A stretch of DNA of 64,000 bases from Nocardia arizonensis. GTDB lineage: Bacteria > Actinomycetota > Actinomycetes > Mycobacteriales > Mycobacteriaceae. Where the stretch lies: positions 33,518-97,517 of the forward strand of contig NZ_LGYZ01000107.1 in NCBI RefSeq assembly GCF_001310275.1, read 5' to 3'. The position numbers and the translations under genes were made by a program. The notes beneath the pieces were generated by a model. That model searched no databases and had not been told where the DNA came from. It was given only the letters and a program-made list of their open reading frames with translations. Below are positions 35,601-43,181 of this stretch, in pieces. The first letter of the stretch is position 1; every line of letters begins with the position of its first letter.

Positions 35601-35637
35601 CCCGCTGCCGAATTCTGCGGCGTGTCAGAATCGACGG

Positions 35638-36267
35638 GTGACAGCGCAGCGGACATACGGCGGGGTCTCCGCGGACGAGCGTCGCGCACAGCGCCGCACG
35701 GCCCTGCTCGACGCCGCACTGGAGATCATCGGCACCCAGGGATTCGCCAAACTCACCGTCTCCGGGCTGTGCGCTCAGGCCGGGCTGAACGAGCGCTACT
35801 ACTACGAGAGTTTCGACAGCCGCGAAGCCGTGCTGAGAGGGGTGATCGACCGGATCGCCGCGGAGATGGCGGCGGCCATCGCCGACGCCCTACGCACCGC
35901 GCCCGCCGACTCGCGCGCCAAGGCGCACGCCGCCATCGCCGCGGGCGTGCTTCTGCTCACCGACGACCCGCGTAAGGCCAAGGCATCGTTCATCGACGGA
36001 CTCGCCACCCCCGAATTGCGCGCGCGCACCATCCAAACCGTGCGCGTATTCGCCCGACTGGTCGCCCACGAGGGCATCGGCTTCTACGGTATCGAGGCCG
36101 ACGACCCGATCATCGATTTCCGGGCCACCTACCTCGTCGGCGGCCTGATCCACACCCTCACCGGCTGGATCCAGGGCGACCTGACCATGACCCGCGAGGA
36201 ACTGATCGACCAAACCACCGACGTGTTCGTGCTGCTCGGCGAGGATCTGGCCCGCGGCAGGCGCTGA
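35638..36267 (+). CDS. TetR-family regulator, divergent from the MpaB-like gene
   Basis: A 209-residue TetR regulator. The N-terminal domain shows RRTALLDAALEIIG and the helix-turn-helix SGLCAQAGLNERYYYESF (about residues 40-60). The C-terminal domain is ligand-binding-like. GTG start: CAGAAT at 35626-35631 plus six bases gives a leaderless promoter. It probably represses the MpaB-like gene and itself through the repeats in between. Confidence 0.85.
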   Translation: MTAQRTYGGVSADERRAQRRTALLDAALEIIGTQGFAKLTVSGLCAQAGLNERYYYESFDSREAVLRGVIDRIAAEMAAAIADALRTAPADSRAKAHAAIAAGVLLLTDDPRKAKASFIDGLATPELRARTIQTVRVFARLVAHEGIGFYGIEADDPIIDFRATYLVGGLIHTLTGWIQGDLTMTREELIDQTTDVFVLLGEDLARGRR

Positions 36268-36277
36268 CCGCCGCGCG

Positions 36278-36781
36278 TCAGTCCAGCGCGAGCGTGGCGA
36301 CGCGCGCCGAGGGCGGCTCGCCCTGGAAGACCACGCGGAAGGCGACCTGCCGCTTGGCCCAGTAGTCGGCGCAGTCGCGCATGGCGCCGGCGAACCAGTC
36401 ACGTTCGCGCGGTTCATCGGCCAGCAACGCCGAGGAATTGCGCACCACGGCAACGTATCCGGGTGCCGCGCCGAGGAAATCGTCCAGATCGCGCAGGCAT
36501 TCGTCGAAGGCGTCCTTGTTCTCCCCGAAGTAGTACGGGAATTGGAACGCCGCGGCGAACTCGTCGAAAACACCACCGACGCCGCGCATTTTCTCGGCCC
36601 GCAGCTCGCGTACCCGATAGCCGGCGGGCACGCGATGGCGCACACTGCTCAGCTCCGCCGCGTCCACCGCCAGCGCGCCGAGCGAGGGTCCGGCCGATCG
36701 CGACACCGCCGCGACCATCGGGGCCGCGCCGAGGGCGGTCGGTCGGGCCAGGAACTGCGACAGCGGAACCGACTTCGACAT
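36278..36781 (-). CDS. Barstar-family RNase inhibitor (immunity protein)
   Basis: A 167-residue protein whose C-terminal part is a barstar-like domain: VFDEFAAAFQFPYYFGENKD followed by AFDECLRDLDDFL (about residues 72-105), where barstar places the Asp-rich, Tyr-containing helix that plugs the RNase active site. The N-terminal 55 residues are extra and unrecognised. Its ATG overlaps the stop of the upstream RNase gene by one base, so inhibitor and enzyme are coupled. Cytoplasmic. It would protect the producer from the RNase. Confidence 0.85.
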   Translation of the reverse strand: MSKSVPLSQFLARPTALGAAPMVAAVSRSAGPSLGALAVDAAELSSVRHRVPAGYRVRELRAEKMRGVGGVFDEFAAAFQFPYYFGENKDAFDECLRDLDDFLGAAPGYVAVVRNSSALLADEPRERDWFAGAMRDCADYWAKRQVAFRVVFQGEPPSARVATLALD

Positions 36782-37257
36782 CAGCGCATCCTCGTGAAGG
36801 TCGTGTAGTGGTCACCGGTGTACCAGGCCGAGCCGTCACTACCGGTGACAATGCGTTCGGCGTCGCGGGACCGGTTGGGCTGCTTGGGATTGACATCCCA
36901 TTCCCGATAGCTGATCGCCCGGCCGCCGGTATCGGTGCGGGGCAGATCGCCGCCGCGGTTGTGCCATTGCTCCCCGCCCTTGGTGCCAGGGGCATTGGCG
37001 GAATCCGGCCAGCGGCCCGCGTCGATCTCGACCAAAGTGGCGTAGGCCCGATCGGGCACGCCCGGCGCGTGGATCGGCGCATCGACCGCAACGGCGGCCG
37101 AGCGCGCGGACGCACTCGCCTGGACGGCGGCGGTGGCACTCGCGGCACCCCCTCCCGATCCCATATCGCCGCCGCACCCGGCGAGCACCGCCGACAAAAT
37201 GACGACGATCGCCGCGAGTAGGGCGGACAGGCGCATCGGCCTCATCTCGCGGCTCAT
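36781..37257 (-). CDS. Lipoprotein-anchored ribonuclease of the Sa/N1/T1 (barnase-like) family
   Basis: A 158-residue exported guanyl-specific-type RNase. The signal peptide ends in lipobox LAGC (Cys28), followed by a Gly/Ala/Ser linker. The catalytic domain (about 66-158) shows AYATLVEIDAGRWP, then the expected catalytic trio Glu119 (SYREWDV), Arg135 (AERIVTG) and His150 (TGDHYTTF). The ATG at 37257 overlaps the xthA stop (ATGA); two internal ATGs at 37245 and 37236 are alternatives. Together with the barstar gene it forms a toxin-immunity or extracellular nuclease module. Confidence 0.85.
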   Translation of the reverse strand: MSREMRPMRLSALLAAIVVILSAVLAGCGGDMGSGGGAASATAAVQASASARSAAVAVDAPIHAPGVPDRAYATLVEIDAGRWPDSANAPGTKGGEQWHNRGGDLPRTDTGGRAISYREWDVNPKQPNRSRDAERIVTGSDGSAWYTGDHYTTFTRMR

Positions 37258-38042
37258 CGGTACTGCACCGTCACCGGTGCGTGATCCGACCAGCGCAGGG
37301 CGTAGGTCGCGGCACGCTCGACAACAGCCTGCTTGGCCCGTCCGGCGATATCGCCACGCGCCAACTGGTAATCGATGCGCCACCCGGCATCGTTGTCGTA
37401 GGCGCGTCCGCGATAGGACCACCAACTGTAGGGACCGGGCACACCGGGATGCAGCGCACGCACTGTATCCACGTATCCCGCGGCCAGGATGTCGTCCACC
37501 CAAGCGCGTTCGCCCGGCAGGAATCCCGCGTTCTTCACGTTGCCTTTCCAGTTCTTGATGTCGAGTTCGGTGTGCGCGACATTCCAGTCGCCACAGATCA
37601 CGAAATCCCGTGCCCGCGACTTCAGGTGATCGCCCAATTCGCCGAGAAAGCGGTACTTCTCGTCCTGGATAGGAGTGCCGGCCTCACCGGTGTGCACATA
37701 CACACTGGCGACGGTCACCTCGTCGAAATCGGCCTCGATGAAACGGCCGACGCCATCGAATTCCGCACTGCCGAATCCGACCCGTACGGCGGTCGGCTCA
37801 CGCCGGGAGAGGATGCCGACGCCCGCCCGCCCCTTGAGCGCGGGTTCGGCATGCGACAGATACCAGCCTGCGTCGAGCGCGGGGGCGAGTGCGGCGCGGG
37901 TCTGCGCCTCGGTCGCCCTGGTCTCCTGGATGCAGATGATGTCGGCCTCCGTGACGGCCAGCCACTCGAGCATCCCCTTACCGACCTTGCCCGTAGCGGC
38001 TCGAACGCCGTTCACGTTCACCGTAGAGATGATATTGGCCAC
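37254..38042 (-). CDS. xthA: Exodeoxyribonuclease III / AP endonuclease
   Basis: A base-excision repair nuclease of the EEP family, 262 residues. It shows NVNGVRAA (metal-binding Asn), CIQETRA (metal Glu), ICGDWNVAHTELD (catalytic Asp/Asn), and the terminal WSDHAPVTV with Asp-His. The GTG start follows TACGGT plus six bases, so the mRNA is probably leaderless. Its stop overlaps the RNase lipoprotein start, which makes the three minus-strand genes one unit. Confidence 0.93.
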   Translation of the reverse strand: MANIISTVNVNGVRAATGKVGKGMLEWLAVTEADIICIQETRATEAQTRAALAPALDAGWYLSHAEPALKGRAGVGILSRREPTAVRVGFGSAEFDGVGRFIEADFDEVTVASVYVHTGEAGTPIQDEKYRFLGELGDHLKSRARDFVICGDWNVAHTELDIKNWKGNVKNAGFLPGERAWVDDILAAGYVDTVRALHPGVPGPYSWWSYRGRAYDNDAGWRIDYQLARGDIAGRAKQAVVERAATYALRWSDHAPVTVQYR

Positions 38043-38111
38043 CTATGGACCGTACAATGCTGGTCAGACCTACCCGACCCCGGACACCACGTCCAGGAAG
38101 GGGTGAAGACG

Positions 38112-39092
38112 ATGACGTCCGACACCTCCAAGCCCAGGGTCCCCGCCGCGCGCGCGGCCGCTTCGAAGTCTCCGGTCAAGAAGAAATCCACCGCCGAGGG
38201 CGGTTCCGCCGCTCGGACACGGGCGAAACAGGCACCCGCACGGCGTCGGGCGCCCGCACCCGATATCCGCCCGAAACCCGTCGAGGCGCTGCATATCGGG
38301 TCGGGTGATCCGCTGCTGCTGCTGCACGGATTCCTGCTCTCGCCGCACAGCTGGGAGCAGACCGCCAATCGCCTGGCCACCCAGTGCGAGGTCTTCGCGC
38401 CCGCGCTGGCGGGTCACTGGGGCAGCCGCGTGTCCGACGGCTGGTCGACCGACATCGGGACGCTGGCCGACCGTGTCGAGGCCCAACTCGACGCGCTCGG
38501 CTGGCACACCTGCCATATCGCGGGCAATTCGCTCGGCGGCTGGCTCGGTATCGAACTGGCTCGCCGCGGCCGGGCGCGCACCCTTACCCTCATCGCGCCC
38601 GCGGGCGGCTGGAGCACCCCGTCGATCGCGCAGGCACGGGTCGGCCTGAAATTCCTCTCGCTTTTGCCGCTACTCGAAATCGGCAGGCGCATGGGTGATT
38701 TCGCGATCGGCAATATGATGACCCAGCGCTTCGCCGCACTGTGGCTTAGCAAGAACGCGGCCACCGCACCGCGGCGTGATCTCGCGGCCGCCATCGCATC
38801 GGCACTGCGCTGCGAGGTGTTGCTTCCCATCGTGCTCGGCGGGTTGCGCGGACCCGCGATGGCGGACATGTCCACCCTCACCACGCCGGTGCGGCTGCTG
38901 CTGGCCGAATACGACCGGGTCATCCCCAATCGCACCTATGCCCGCCGCTTCCTGCGGGAACTGCCCGAATCGGCGGATCGCATCCTCATGAACGGGGTGG
39001 GTCACGTGCCCATGCTCGAGGCGCCGGACCGCATAGCGACCCTCATCGCCGAACACATGTACGCCAGCCGCACGCGGCTGCGCGCGGTCTGA
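38112..39092 (+). CDS. Alpha/beta hydrolase with basic N-terminal extension
   Basis: A 326-residue protein. Residues 1-60 are a Lys/Arg/Ala/Pro-rich disordered extension, unusual for the family, followed by an alpha/beta hydrolase core: LLLLHGFLLSPHSW (oxyanion), the nucleophile elbow AGNSLGGWLG, an acid in AEYDRVIP, and a late His in GVGHVPMLE. AGGAAGGGG lies before the ATG at 38112; the longer frame reads antisense through xthA and is rejected. Substrate unknown. The extension could bind nucleic acid or cell-wall polymer (speculative). Confidence 0.8.
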   Translation: MTSDTSKPRVPAARAAASKSPVKKKSTAEGGSAARTRAKQAPARRRAPAPDIRPKPVEALHIGSGDPLLLLHGFLLSPHSWEQTANRLATQCEVFAPALAGHWGSRVSDGWSTDIGTLADRVEAQLDALGWHTCHIAGNSLGGWLGIELARRGRARTLTLIAPAGGWSTPSIAQARVGLKFLSLLPLLEIGRRMGDFAIGNMMTQRFAALWLSKNAATAPRRDLAAAIASALRCEVLLPIVLGGLRGPAMADMSTLTTPVRLLLAEYDRVIPNRTYARRFLRELPESADRILMNGVGHVPMLEAPDRIATLIAEHMYASRTRLRAV

Positions 39093-39097
39093 ACCCG

Positions 39098-39125
39098 GAT
39101 CCGGGCGCCGCACGGCGCCCGGATC
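39098..39125. terminator. Bidirectional stem-loop between convergent genes
   Basis: A perfect 12-bp stem (GATCCGGGCGCC with GGCGCCCGGATC) closes a four-base loop (GCAC). It lies between the ends of the plus-strand hydrolase and the minus-strand acyl-CoA dehydrogenase genes. Confidence 0.75.
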
Positions 39126-39132
39126 GCATGGC

Positions 39133-40380
39133 TCACCGAGCCAGCAGCCCCTTGGCGATGTGGGTCACCTGGATCTCGTTGCTGCCCGCGTAGATCATGA
39201 GCGACTTGGCGTCGCGGGCCAGTTGCTCCACGCGGTATTCGGTCATATAGCCGTTGCCGCCGAACAACTGCACCGCTTCCATGGCGACCTCGGTGGCGGC
39301 CTCGGAGGCGTACAGCTTGATCGCCGACGCCTCCGCCAGAGTCGGCGGCTTTCCCGCGCGCCCGCGCTCGAGCACGCTGAAGACCATGTTGCGCACATTG
39401 ATCCGGGCGATCTCCATCCGTGCCAGCTTCAACTGGATCAGCTGGAAGCGACCGATCTCCTGACCCCACAGCGTGCGGCTGCGCGCGTAGTCCACGCAGA
39501 GCCTGCGGCATTCCTCGATGATGCCGAGCGCCATGAAGCCGACGCCGATCCGCTCGGCGGTGAAACTGGTGCGGGCGCTGTCGCGTCCGTCGCCGCCTCG
39601 GTGTTCCTCGGTCTCGCCGAGCAGTCGGTCCCGACCGAGGCGGACATTGTCGAAGAACAGTTCACCGGTGGGCGAGGAGTGCAGGCCCATCTTCTTGAAC
39701 GGCTTGCCCTGGGTGAAGCCCTCCATCCCCTTGTCGAGGACGAAGGTGAGCACCTTGCGTTCGCGCTTGTCGACGCCGTCGCCCTCATCGAGCTTGGCGT
39801 AGACGATCACCACGTCGGCGTACGGGCCGTTGGTGATGAAGGTCTTCCGGCCGTTGAGGATGTAGTCCTCACCGTCGCGTCTGACGTAGGTCTTCATGCC
39901 GCCGAAGGCGTCGGAACCGGAGTCGGGTTCGGTGATGGCCCAGGAGGCGACCTTGCGCATGGTCGCGATGTCGGCGAGCCAGCGCTGTTTCTGGGCGAGG
40001 GTGCCGCGCGAGCGGATGGTGGACGCGCCGAGTCCGATGGACACGCCCATCGCGCTGACCAAACCCATGCAGACGCCGGACAATTCGCCGATGACCACGG
40101 CCATCATGGAGTCCTGCGCGCCGAATCCGCCACCGTCGTCGGACTTCTCCGATTCCGCGGGGGTGTCACCGGCGGCCGCGGCTTCCTCGCGCGCAAGCGC
40201 CTTCTGCACCGCCGCCTCGGACATCGCGTCGATACCGAACTGCGCGAACAGTTTCCGTATGATCGGATACGGCGGGATCGCACCGCTGTCGAGGTCGTCG
40301 AGGTTCGGCCGGACCTCCTTGTCGATGAAGGCGCGCACGGCGTCGCGGACCATCAGGTCGGTTTCGGACCATTCGAACAT
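39133..40380 (-). CDS. Acyl-CoA dehydrogenase
   Basis: A 415-residue FAD acyl-CoA dehydrogenase. It contains WAITEPDSGSDAFGGMKT (FAD/substrate), the YILNGRKTFITNG block, and LFGGNGYMTEY. The usual catalytic position of medium-chain enzymes is Ala (IYAGSNEIQ), while Glu276 in TAERIGVG stands where isovaleryl/long-chain types keep the base, so it is probably active in that mode. A charged, low-complexity insert (about residues 60-90) is unusual. It lies 138 bp after the thiolase gene on the same strand, suggesting a fatty- or branched-acyl degradation unit. Confidence 0.88.
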   Translation of the reverse strand: MFEWSETDLMVRDAVRAFIDKEVRPNLDDLDSGAIPPYPIIRKLFAQFGIDAMSEAAVQKALAREEAAAAGDTPAESEKSDDGGGFGAQDSMMAVVIGELSGVCMGLVSAMGVSIGLGASTIRSRGTLAQKQRWLADIATMRKVASWAITEPDSGSDAFGGMKTYVRRDGEDYILNGRKTFITNGPYADVVIVYAKLDEGDGVDKRERKVLTFVLDKGMEGFTQGKPFKKMGLHSSPTGELFFDNVRLGRDRLLGETEEHRGGDGRDSARTSFTAERIGVGFMALGIIEECRRLCVDYARSRTLWGQEIGRFQLIQLKLARMEIARINVRNMVFSVLERGRAGKPPTLAEASAIKLYASEAATEVAMEAVQLFGGNGYMTEYRVEQLARDAKSLMIYAGSNEIQVTHIAKGLLAR

Positions 40381-40518
40381 CGGTGTTCTCCTACCTCGGC
40401 GGTATCGGCCGCCGGCCGTGTCTTGGGATGGGTGAGCTCACGGCAGCCGCGCGGCGATGTCATCGATGAGCCACGGCCCCTCGGCTTCGACATGTCCCAC
40501 GGTGATTCCTGCCGCCGG

Positions 40519-41724
40519 TCAGCGCTCGGCGCGCTGGTAGGCGGTGACAACGGCCGCTCCGCCGAGCCCGATATTGTGCTGTAGGCCCGCGGTCACCCCC
40601 TCGACCTGGCGTTTGTCGGCCGCGCCGCGCAGCTGCCAGGTGAGTTCGGCGCATTGCGCGAGTCCGGTGGCGCCGAGCGGATGACCCTTGGAGATGAGTC
40701 CGCCGGAGGGGTTGACGACCCACGCGCCGCCGTAGGTGGTGGCCCCCGCGTCGATCAGGCTGCCCGCCTCGCCCGGACCGCACAATCCAAGGGCTTCGTA
40801 GAGCAGCAGTTCGTTGGCGGAGAAGCAGTCGTGCAGCTCGATGACCTGGAAGTCGTCCGGCCCGAGTCCCGATTGATCGTAGACCCGCCGGGCGGCCTGG
40901 ACGTTCATGTCGTAGCCGATGAGATTCTTGGCGGTGCCGTCGAAGGAAGACCGGAAGTCGGTGGTCATGGCCTGGCCGACGATCTCCACCGCCCGCGAGG
41001 ACAGATCGTGCCGGTCCACGAAGTCCGCGCTCGCCAATACCACCGCGCCGGAGCCGTCGGAGGTCGGTGAGCACTGCAATTTGGTGAGCGGGTCGTAGAT
41101 CATCCGCGCGGCGAGGATGTCGTCGAGACTGTATTCGTCCTGGAACTGCGAATACGGATTGTCGACCGAATGTTTGTGGTTCTTGTGGCCGATCTTGGCG
41201 AAGTGTTCGGCGGTGGTTCCGTACTGCTTCATGTGCTCGCGGCCCGCGGCCCCGAACATCCACGGCGCGGGCGGGAAGGCCGCCTCGGAGATCTCGGCCA
41301 GCGCCATGATGTGCTTGGCCATGGGCTGTTCGCGATCGTCCCAGGTGGACCCGAGCGAGCCGGGCTGCATCTTCTCGAAACCGAGCGCCAGGGTGCAGTC
41401 GGCCAGACCGCCGCGGATGGCCTGAGCCGCGAGATAGAGCGCCGTGGAGCCGGTGGAGCAGTTGTTGTTCACGTTGACGACGGGAATGCCGGTCATGCCG
41501 AGTTCGTAGACCGCGCGCTGACCCGAGGTGGACTCGCCGTAGACGTAGCCGACGTATGCCTGTTCGATCTCGTGGTACTCGATGCCCGCGTCCGCGAGCG
41601 CCTTGGTACCCGATTCGCGTGCCATGTCGGGATAGTCCCAGGCACTGCCGTCCTCGTTCTTGCGCCGTCCGGGCTTCTCGAACTTCGTCATGCCGACGCC
41701 GATTACGTAGACCTTGTTCGTCAT
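40519..41724 (-). CDS. SCP-X-type thiolase / lipid-transfer protein
   Basis: A 401-residue thiolase of the sterol-carrier-protein-X branch. The reactive cysteine is Cys89 (NNNCSTGSTAL), and the other conserved blocks are HDCFSANE and the final GGLISKGHPLGATG. Such enzymes cleave 3-ketoacyl-CoA, often with branched or steroid side chains. AGGGAG lies four bases before the ATG. A TetR-type operator is centred 82 bp upstream of the start codon and is repeated before the adjacent TetR gene, which points to acyl-CoA-responsive control. Confidence 0.88.
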   Translation of the reverse strand: MTNKVYVIGVGMTKFEKPGRRKNEDGSAWDYPDMARESGTKALADAGIEYHEIEQAYVGYVYGESTSGQRAVYELGMTGIPVVNVNNNCSTGSTALYLAAQAIRGGLADCTLALGFEKMQPGSLGSTWDDREQPMAKHIMALAEISEAAFPPAPWMFGAAGREHMKQYGTTAEHFAKIGHKNHKHSVDNPYSQFQDEYSLDDILAARMIYDPLTKLQCSPTSDGSGAVVLASADFVDRHDLSSRAVEIVGQAMTTDFRSSFDGTAKNLIGYDMNVQAARRVYDQSGLGPDDFQVIELHDCFSANELLLYEALGLCGPGEAGSLIDAGATTYGGAWVVNPSGGLISKGHPLGATGLAQCAELTWQLRGAADKRQVEGVTAGLQHNIGLGGAAVVTAYQRAER

Positions 41725-41796
41725 CGAACTCCCTCGGATTGACCGTCCGCGCGCCCCGTGCGAACGCTGGGGCGATCCTCACCGGACCGAACACAA

Positions 41797-41814
41797 ACAT
41801 ACAAATCTGTATGT
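41797..41814. promoter_or_regulatory. 18-bp TetR operator upstream of the thiolase gene
   Basis: ACATACA-AATC-TGTATGT is a perfect palindrome with seven-base arms and a four-base centre. A near copy stands at 42551-42568 upstream of the TetR gene. The sharing makes it a strong candidate site of that TetR protein. Confidence 0.75.
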
Positions 41815-41893
41815 AACTACGCAATAGGTGGCGCACGCACCCGGGGCGATGGTCCGCAACGGAATGAGCTCGAACGCGGTTCGACGAACAGGA

Positions 41894-42532
41894 TCAGTCG
41901 GCCCGGCGCGCCCTGGCGTCGTGCACGATGGCGCGCAGATGCGCGCAGGCGCGCCGCCAGCGACGATGGGCGCGCTCGGCGTCGGCCTCGATGAAATTCG
42001 AGACGAGGATGCCGCGCAGCGCGTCCATCGCGGTGTAGATGAAATCGCGCGCCTCCTTGCGGCGCATCTCGTCGGGAACGAACCGGGCCACCGCCATCAG
42101 CACCGCGTTGTTCACGAACGGTTCGACCTTCTCCATCGCCGAGGCCAGCACCGGATCGGTGCGCCCGGCCACCCACAGCTCGACCGTCGCGACGAACATC
42201 GGGCCCTGATGCAGTTCCCACAGGAAGTCGAGCGCCGCGTCGACCGGATCGACCCCGACGACCACCCGATCCATCTCGCGCATGGCGGTCTCGGCCCGGC
42301 GCTGGGCCAGATGACTGACCGCGGCCACCACGAGATCGGCCTTGGATCCGAAATGATGGACCTGGGCGCCGCGGGTCACGCCCGCGCGCTCGGCGACTCG
42401 CGGCGTGGTGGTCCCGGCGTAGCCGTACTCCACCAGACAGTCGATCGTGGCGTCGAGCAGTCGCGTTCGCATCTCACTGCTGCGCTGCTCCTGGGTGCGC
42501 CGACGCGGCCTGACGGACTCGGTCCCGGTCAT
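41894..42532 (-). CDS. TetR-family regulator of the thiolase/acyl-CoA dehydrogenase genes
   Basis: A 212-residue TetR protein. The basic RRRTQEQRSSEMRTRLL segment leads to the helix-turn-helix TTPRVAERAGVTRGAQVHHFG (about residues 38-58, motif shown in part), and a TetR_C-type helical domain follows. TAGAAT plus seven bases before the ATG is a leaderless promoter. The 18-bp operator lies just upstream of that -10 box, fitting autorepression. It is 169 bp upstream of the thiolase gene on the same strand, with the second operator in between. Confidence 0.87.
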   Translation of the reverse strand: MTGTESVRPRRRTQEQRSSEMRTRLLDATIDCLVEYGYAGTTTPRVAERAGVTRGAQVHHFGSKADLVVAAVSHLAQRRAETAMREMDRVVVGVDPVDAALDFLWELHQGPMFVATVELWVAGRTDPVLASAMEKVEPFVNNAVLMAVARFVPDEMRRKEARDFIYTAMDALRGILVSNFIEADAERAHRRWRRACAHLRAIVHDARARRAD

Positions 42533-42550
42533 CCGCAGGATTCTACACTT

Positions 42551-42568
42551 ACATACAGATGTGCATGT
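42551..42568. promoter_or_regulatory. 18-bp TetR operator upstream of the TetR gene
   Basis: ACATACA-GATG-TGCATGT matches the thiolase operator with one arm mismatch. It lies 6 bp upstream of the TAGAAT -10 hexamer (42540-42545, minus strand), in the -35/spacer region where repressor binding would block polymerase. Confidence 0.7.
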
Positions 42569-42599
42569 TCATGACCGGATGGTGACGAGTCCCGTGCAC

Positions 42600-43118
42600 G
42601 AACGGCCCGACCGGCGCTGCTCGACACCGTGATCGCGAACAGTCTCAGACCGAGCACCGCGCGCCGATGGCGCGGACGCGGCGTGCCCGAGCCCGCCGCG
42701 ATGACGAGACCACCCACGCGCCATGTTCAGGCGGCATCATCGAGCGTCGCGGCGAGTGGCCGGTCGACATGCCGTCGAAGTCGACGGTTTCGACCGCGAG
42801 TGGGCAGCCCCTGCGGGCGGCGCAGCGCGCCGAGTTCGGCGCGGGGGGTGATTCGGTGAGTTCGGGAACGAAACGCGAGCCGGGGGCCGGCGATCAAGGC
42901 GACTACCGCGTGGGCGTCGTGCCGTCCGAGCCAGGTCGCTACGGGAACGCCGACGACGTTGGCGGCGCTCGACCCCAGCATAACCGCGGCAACAGCCTCG
43001 GCGCGGCGTCCCGCGTGGCCGAGGTCGCCGCGGACGGGGCGGCGGCGGCCTGAGACGAATCGGGCCGGTCCCGTGACCGAGTCCATAGCGGCTCGGCGAG
43101 CGGACGCGCCCGAATCAG
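42600..43118 (-). pseudogene. Decayed MFS transporter
   Basis: No intact reading frame, but minus-strand fragments match MFS exporters in order: AGRRAEAVAAVMLGSSAANV and VGVPVATWLG (the motif-C region after TM5), then TPRAELGALRRPQ (the linker before TM7), then GGLVIAAGSG in another frame at about 42690-42717. The membrane segments between are lost or frameshifted. The gene appears to have been a 12-TM exporter and is now relic DNA in the 650-bp space between the TetR gene and icd. The ends are approximate. Confidence 0.55.
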
Positions 43119-43146
43119 TCCGGCGCTGGGATGGCCCAGCGCCGGA
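43119..43146 (-). terminator. Terminator of icd
   Basis: A perfect 12-bp stem (TCCGGCGCTGGG with CCCAGCGCCGGA) and four-base loop lie 36 bases beyond the icd stop codon on the minus strand. No T tract. Confidence 0.75.
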
Positions 43147-43181
43147 GGCGGGGATGGGCCGCGCGGCCAACCCCCGGCGGC

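Noticed and set aside
37281..38111. Long in-frame extension of the 38112 hydrolase gene
   Set aside because: It reads antisense through xthA and has no hydrolase-like sequence; a good ribosome binding site lies before the ATG at 38112.
40381..40518. 20-codon minus-strand frame (VGHVEAEGPWLIDDIAARLP) after the thiolase stop
   Set aside because: It lies in the same frame just after the stop and looks coding-like, but there is no ribosome binding site or family match; noted only as a possible lost C-terminal tail.
42667..43053. 128-codon plus-strand ORF in the TetR-icd gap
   Set aside because: It is the antisense of the MFS relic and has low-complexity composition with no domain.
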